Origin: Chryseobacterium sp. G0162
GTDB lineage: Bacteria > Bacteroidota > Bacteroidia > Flavobacteriales > Weeksellaceae
DNA length: 64,000 bases
Assembly: GCF_003815715.1 (NCBI RefSeq)
Contig: NZ_CP033922.1
Coordinates: forward strand, 3,210,001-3,274,000
Direction of reading: 5' to 3'
A program made the translations under genes and the position numbers. A model generated the notes under the pieces. The model did no database searches and was not told the DNA's origin. It was given only the letters and a program-made list of their open reading frames with translations. Below are positions 60,918 to 64,000 of this stretch, one piece after another (within the stretch, counting starts at the first letter, position 1; each line of letters starts with the position of its first letter).

Positions 60918-62102
60918 TTAATGAAAATTTGAGTTCTTAGTAATGTTCAGATAATCTTTCAATACCTTCATCTGATCTTTATTTCCTCTTTTTATCCTTG
61001 AATCTCTGCTCACAAGACGATCATAAATTCTGTTGAAAAGTATTTTTGATTTTGGAAACAACATTCTGTTGGAAACTTCAGGGATTTGTAGTCTTTTGCA
61101 GACTTCATCATCCAGCAGAAACCAGGTGCAACAGACGTGAAGGTATCTCAGATTTTTTCTTTGGAATTCAAATTTTAAAATCGGATTTTCCAACGATTCA
61201 TCTAATAGAGAATGAGCCAAGAGAACAGAATCTTTATCTGACGGTGGCTGCACGGAAGTCCATAAATGAAAATATTCTGTAGCCTGTTTTTTATCATCAG
61301 GAAGAAGCTGCTCCGGGATTCCAAGAAGATATCCTACATATTTCCACAGGTGAAAAATGCCCTGCTCTTCTTCAATGGAAAATGTATTTCCTAATTTTTG
61401 AAGACTGTGAAGAAAAACTAAACTGAAACCAATATAGGTTGCCATCATATCCCAGGAATTGATGGGTTCACCCCAGTTTTCAGTATCCCATGCTTTATAA
61501 TGTTTTTTGATAGAAAGTCTGGCATAGGAATGGATCAAGCGGGTTTTGATAGCAAATTCATAGCCTTTGGCGTGAATTTCCAATGCATGATAACGGGTAA
61601 CGTTCACCCAGAAATCTAAGGTTTCAGAAAGACGTTTTACCGCTCCTTTTTTTAATGCTTCTGTAACAATAAGCGGTTTGTTGAGGTAAGCGTAATCATA
61701 GCCTCCTATCAGGCAATAGTCTCTTAAAGAAATCAATGAATCGAGGTTGCTGCGCATGCAGAGCTCAGCACCGCTTTTTAGTAAGTTATAATCCAGCCAA
61801 TCTGGAATACTTTGGGTTTGAGCGAACAATTTTTTTACACTTTCGGGCACAGGATCATGTTCAGAAATTCCATTTCGGATATACCCTTCAATTTCTTTGG
61901 ATGCTTCGTGGAACTTTTTAGTAAAATAAACCTCTTTTACCACATCATCTCCGGTTTCATCTACATGATAAAAGAAAGGAGCGTATTTTTCAAAATTTTT
62001 AAAGCTTACTTCAGCACCGGAAAACTCAATAAGCTGTTTTCCATTACCTTTTTCCCAAAAATTTCTAAAATGTGGAGCATCTTTAAACCGCGGTTGTATC
62101 AT
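60918..62102 (-). CDS. Oxygenase MpaB / DUF2236 family protein
   Basis: A 394-aa helical protein. The family-defining segments are IHSYARLSIKKHYKAW followed by WGEPINSWDMMATYIGFS, and WKYVGYLLGIPEQLLP near residue 270; conserved His/Asp residues in these blocks bind heme in characterised relatives. MpaB-like proteins include oxygenases of fungal mycophenolic-acid synthesis and rubber-cleaving latex clearing protein relatives. The substrate is unknown, and no accompanying pathway genes exist. There is no signal peptide. Confidence 0.88.
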   Translation of the reverse strand: MIQPRFKDAPHFRNFWEKGNGKQLIEFSGAEVSFKNFEKYAPFFYHVDETGDDVVKEVYFTKKFHEASKEIEGYIRNGISEHDPVPESVKKLFAQTQSIPDWLDYNLLKSGAELCMRSNLDSLISLRDYCLIGGYDYAYLNKPLIVTEALKKGAVKRLSETLDFWVNVTRYHALEIHAKGYEFAIKTRLIHSYARLSIKKHYKAWDTENWGEPINSWDMMATYIGFSLVFLHSLQKLGNTFSIEEEQGIFHLWKYVGYLLGIPEQLLPDDKKQATEYFHLWTSVQPPSDKDSVLLAHSLLDESLENPILKFEFQRKNLRYLHVCCTWFLLDDEVCKRLQIPEVSNRMLFPKSKILFNRIYDRLVSRDSRIKRGNKDQMKVLKDYLNITKNSNFH

Positions 62103-62182
62103 TGTTCATTCCTTAGGTATATAAAAGTACAAGTTTTACACCGAAATGGTATCGTGAGATTTATCAGGCTGGGAAGTAGATT

Positions 62183-62995
62183 CTATAAATATCCCCATTC
62201 AAAGGCCATTTTAATGAGCTCAGAACAGTTTTTGCAATTTGCTTTCCTTAAAATATTTTTTCGGTGGGTTCTTACAGTTTCTTCGGAAATATTCAATCGT
62301 TCAGAGATTTTTCCGGCAGAATAGCCTTGTGCGATATAGGTAATAATTTCAACCTCTCTTTTGGTAAAGTTGACAAGGAGAGGTTCGGTTATTTTATCAT
62401 TTTTTTGCCATTGCATTTGATGAAAATCTTCACTGCCGTTGATGCCGGAGATTAAAACGGTGTAAGAATTCTGATGGGTGATATGCTCAATATTGGTATG
62501 GATATTAATAGCCTGCAAAATTCTGCCACTTTCATCCCTATAAGCATGTAAAGACTGATGATGGAAAAGTTCGTAATTTCCTTTGAAGGTCTTCATCCGA
62601 AAGCAATAGCTGAATTTCAGTTCTGAAAGTCGGTCGGAAGCATTTATTTCTATCATTTTCGCCATGCACATTCTTTCAGCTTCCATGACAAACTCCAGAT
62701 CATCAGGGTGGATGAGATCTATGATTTCCTTAAGATGTATGGGATATTTACTCAATCCATGTATTTTCAGAATGTCTTCATGGTGGTTGTAGATCGTGCT
62801 GTCTGCAAAGTTGATGATGTAATGATAAAATCTTCCGGGAGCAAAGACTTCTCCGATAAGACGTTCAATGGAAGGGATCGTCATCATTGTGCTTTCGTTA
62901 TGAAAGAGCTCCGGATAATTGTTCCAGACCCTTGTCAGAAGATGTGGCTTTTTAGCCTGGGGTATAAATTTTTTATCCATGGTTGATGTTTTCAT
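62183..62995 (-). CDS. LuxR-type regulator with PAS-like sensor domain
   Basis: A 270-aa protein, or 265 aa from the second ATG. Residues about 60-185 form a PAS-like fold (SKYPIHLKEIIDLIHPDDLEFVMEAE, YCFRMKTFKGNYELFHHQSLHAY). The GerE/LuxR helix-turn-helix fills about 206-270 (FTKREVEIITYIAQGYSAGKISERLNISEETVRTHRKNIL). There is no receiver domain and no histidine kinase nearby, so it probably senses a cytoplasmic cue itself. It lies 80 bp upstream of the MpaB gene on the same strand and may control it. Confidence 0.92.
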   Translation of the reverse strand: MKTSTMDKKFIPQAKKPHLLTRVWNNYPELFHNESTMMTIPSIERLIGEVFAPGRFYHYIINFADSTIYNHHEDILKIHGLSKYPIHLKEIIDLIHPDDLEFVMEAERMCMAKMIEINASDRLSELKFSYCFRMKTFKGNYELFHHQSLHAYRDESGRILQAINIHTNIEHITHQNSYTVLISGINGSEDFHQMQWQKNDKITEPLLVNFTKREVEIITYIAQGYSAGKISERLNISEETVRTHRKNILRKANCKNCSELIKMAFEWGYL

Positions 62996-63186
62996 AAAAT
63001 TAATAAAATTTTGATAAAAAAATCCCCCTTTTGTGGTATTTCATGTAGCCTCAAAGTATTGTAGCTTTATGTGAAACTAATGACCATGGAAGCTCAATTT
63101 CTAAAGCCTCTTGTTTTACGGTTGAAGCTTTCTCTTTATCTTCTTTATTTCCAATAAAAAAACTTTAACCTGAAAAACAATTAATC

Positions 63187-63957
63187 ATGAAAACAAAAAT
63201 TATGTTGCTTCTTCTACTTGGCTGGGTGGAAATAATTTTGGGGCAGAGTTTAATAAATGAAAGTAGAATGTTGAATGGCCCCACAGATTTACATCAGTAT
63301 GAAGCCTCTTCAACATCAAAAAAATCAGCATCCACTATTTCTGTTTATGGTAATTCAAAATTTACAATTGTAGGTGAAGAAGGTGAATATTATAAAATAT
63401 ATTTTTGGGATTGGGAAAAAGGCTCTCCCGACTATAATAAATATAATTTTAATATTACAACAGATGCGCAGAGATACTTTTTAATCGAAAAAAAATTAAT
63501 TGATGTGTCCTCAGTAAAAATATATAATCGAATAGCCCCAGCTTGGGGAACATTTGTTTATCCTTTCAAATGGCGACCAAATGATGGTACTTTTGAACCA
63601 ACGTTTGCATTAGCTATAGCAGGTGGTGTGAAATTTAATCCGTGGAGGACAAATAAACATGTTTTTTCGGCATTGTTTGGAGTGGGACCCTCTTCTGTAA
63701 GTTTGGATAAATATAATACTACAGTATTAGAGAAGCCTTTAGATAATAAAATATCTGTTGCCGCTGTAACATTCTCCTTGAATTTAATGTATCAATATGA
63801 ATTTGTTCAATTTGGAGTTTCAGGAGGAGTTGACAATATATTTGATAGTAACATTTATGATTGGAAAAATCAAGGAAAGCCGTGGTTAACTTTTGGAGTA
63901 GGTATAAGTATTTTTAAAGATAATGAGAAAACAGCCAAACCTACATCAAATCCCTAA
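63187..63957 (+). CDS. Exported protein with probable beta-barrel, unknown
   Basis: A 256-aa protein with a signal peptide (MKTKIMLLLLLGWVEIILGQ). Residues 50-110 look like a small beta domain (VYGNSKFTIVGEEGEYYKIYFW), and the rest has barrel-type strands (PTFALAIAGGVKFNPW, VTFSLNLMYQYEFVQFGVSGGVDN, WLTFGVGISIF). It is divergent from the LuxR-type gene. A 25-codon frame at 63079-63156 precedes it and is probably not a gene. Function unknown. Confidence 0.75.
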   Translation: MKTKIMLLLLLGWVEIILGQSLINESRMLNGPTDLHQYEASSTSKKSASTISVYGNSKFTIVGEEGEYYKIYFWDWEKGSPDYNKYNFNITTDAQRYFLIEKKLIDVSSVKIYNRIAPAWGTFVYPFKWRPNDGTFEPTFALAIAGGVKFNPWRTNKHVFSALFGVGPSSVSLDKYNTTVLEKPLDNKISVAAVTFSLNLMYQYEFVQFGVSGGVDNIFDSNIYDWKNQGKPWLTFGVGISIFKDNEKTAKPTSNP

Positions 63958-63964
63958 ACTCTTT

Positions 63965-64000
63965 ATGAAAAGTTATTTAAATAAATTATATATAGTAACC
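63965..64000 (+). CDS. Possible start of another gene, cut by the window edge
   Basis: An ATG at 63965 opens 12 codons (MKSYLNKLYIVT) to the right edge, 7 bp after the previous stop. It has a lysine then hydrophobic start, as expected of a membrane or exported protein, but the evidence is short. Confidence 0.4.
   Translation, partial: MKSYLNKLYIVT

Noticed and set aside
63079..63156. A 25-codon upstream frame before the last barrel gene
   Set aside because: It has no ribosome-binding or conservation evidence and is easily explained by chance.

Overview
This 64 kb window is a chromosomal segment of a Flavobacteriia bacterium, most likely Chryseobacterium or a close Weeksellaceae relative. 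The clues are low G+C, Bacteroidota-type promoters (TTG then TAnnTTTG), a T9SS sorting domain on a secreted protease, a SusC/SusD pair, a lipoprotein TamL next to TamB, a fused cbb3 oxidase CcoNO, and small leader-bearing bacteriocin-like peptides. The genus is inferred from gene content, not from a marker search. Most of the window is ordinary core genome: radA, pyrG, yidC, rnhB, argS, tamB-tamL, ccoNO-ccoP, menE, arfB, htpG and recA. There is no phage, transposase, CRISPR array or rRNA operon.

Layout. 0-9.5 kb: edge of a HupE/UreJ-like gene, a T9SS-exported subtilase, a DUF6702 protein, an overlapping minus-strand unit (methyltransferase, VanW, ACP phosphodiesterase), then radA with a membrane-bound AraC regulator, and YceI. 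9.6-21.4 kb: a signal-less beta-helix protein, pyrG, yidC, rnhB facing yidC, and a SusC-SusD-lipoprotein unit. 21.5-35.4 kb: a six-cysteine bacteriocin-like peptide, argS, the tamB-tamL-yihY unit and the cbb3 oxidase genes. 35.5-44.4 kb: accessory genes including regulators, an amino-acid permease, a zincin-like protease, an exported agmatine-deiminase-like enzyme, HdeD and a run of very small genes. 44.5-53.6 kb: two tRNA-Gln genes with their own promoters and terminators, menE, arfB, a GreA/GreB-like factor, a deoxyhypusine-synthase-like enzyme, an alkyltransferase-like protein, an XRE regulator and htpG. 53.7-64 kb: an S9 peptidase, recA, a DUF2236/MpaB protein, a LuxR-type regulator and unknown envelope proteins.

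Genes that appear to work together: TamB and TamL link the inner and outer membranes, with YihY in the same unit. CcoNO and CcoP form a minimal cbb3 oxidase with no room for CcoQ between them. SusC and SusD import an unknown nutrient. The agmatine-deiminase-like protein and the deoxyhypusine-synthase-like protein both point to polyamine chemistry, although they lie 7 kb apart.

The strongest unexplained structure is a dispersed repeat family at 47.8-51.7 kb. Four gene-free gaps in a row (GreA-like to DHS-like, DHS-like to ATL, ATL to XRE, XRE to htpG) hold copies of the same short words arranged as nested imperfect hairpins. Other leads are a six-cysteine leader peptide with no exporter beside it, a possible structured leader or micro-ORF at 47.1 kb, and a recurring TTG-N14/15-TAnnTTTG arrangement upstream of several genes.
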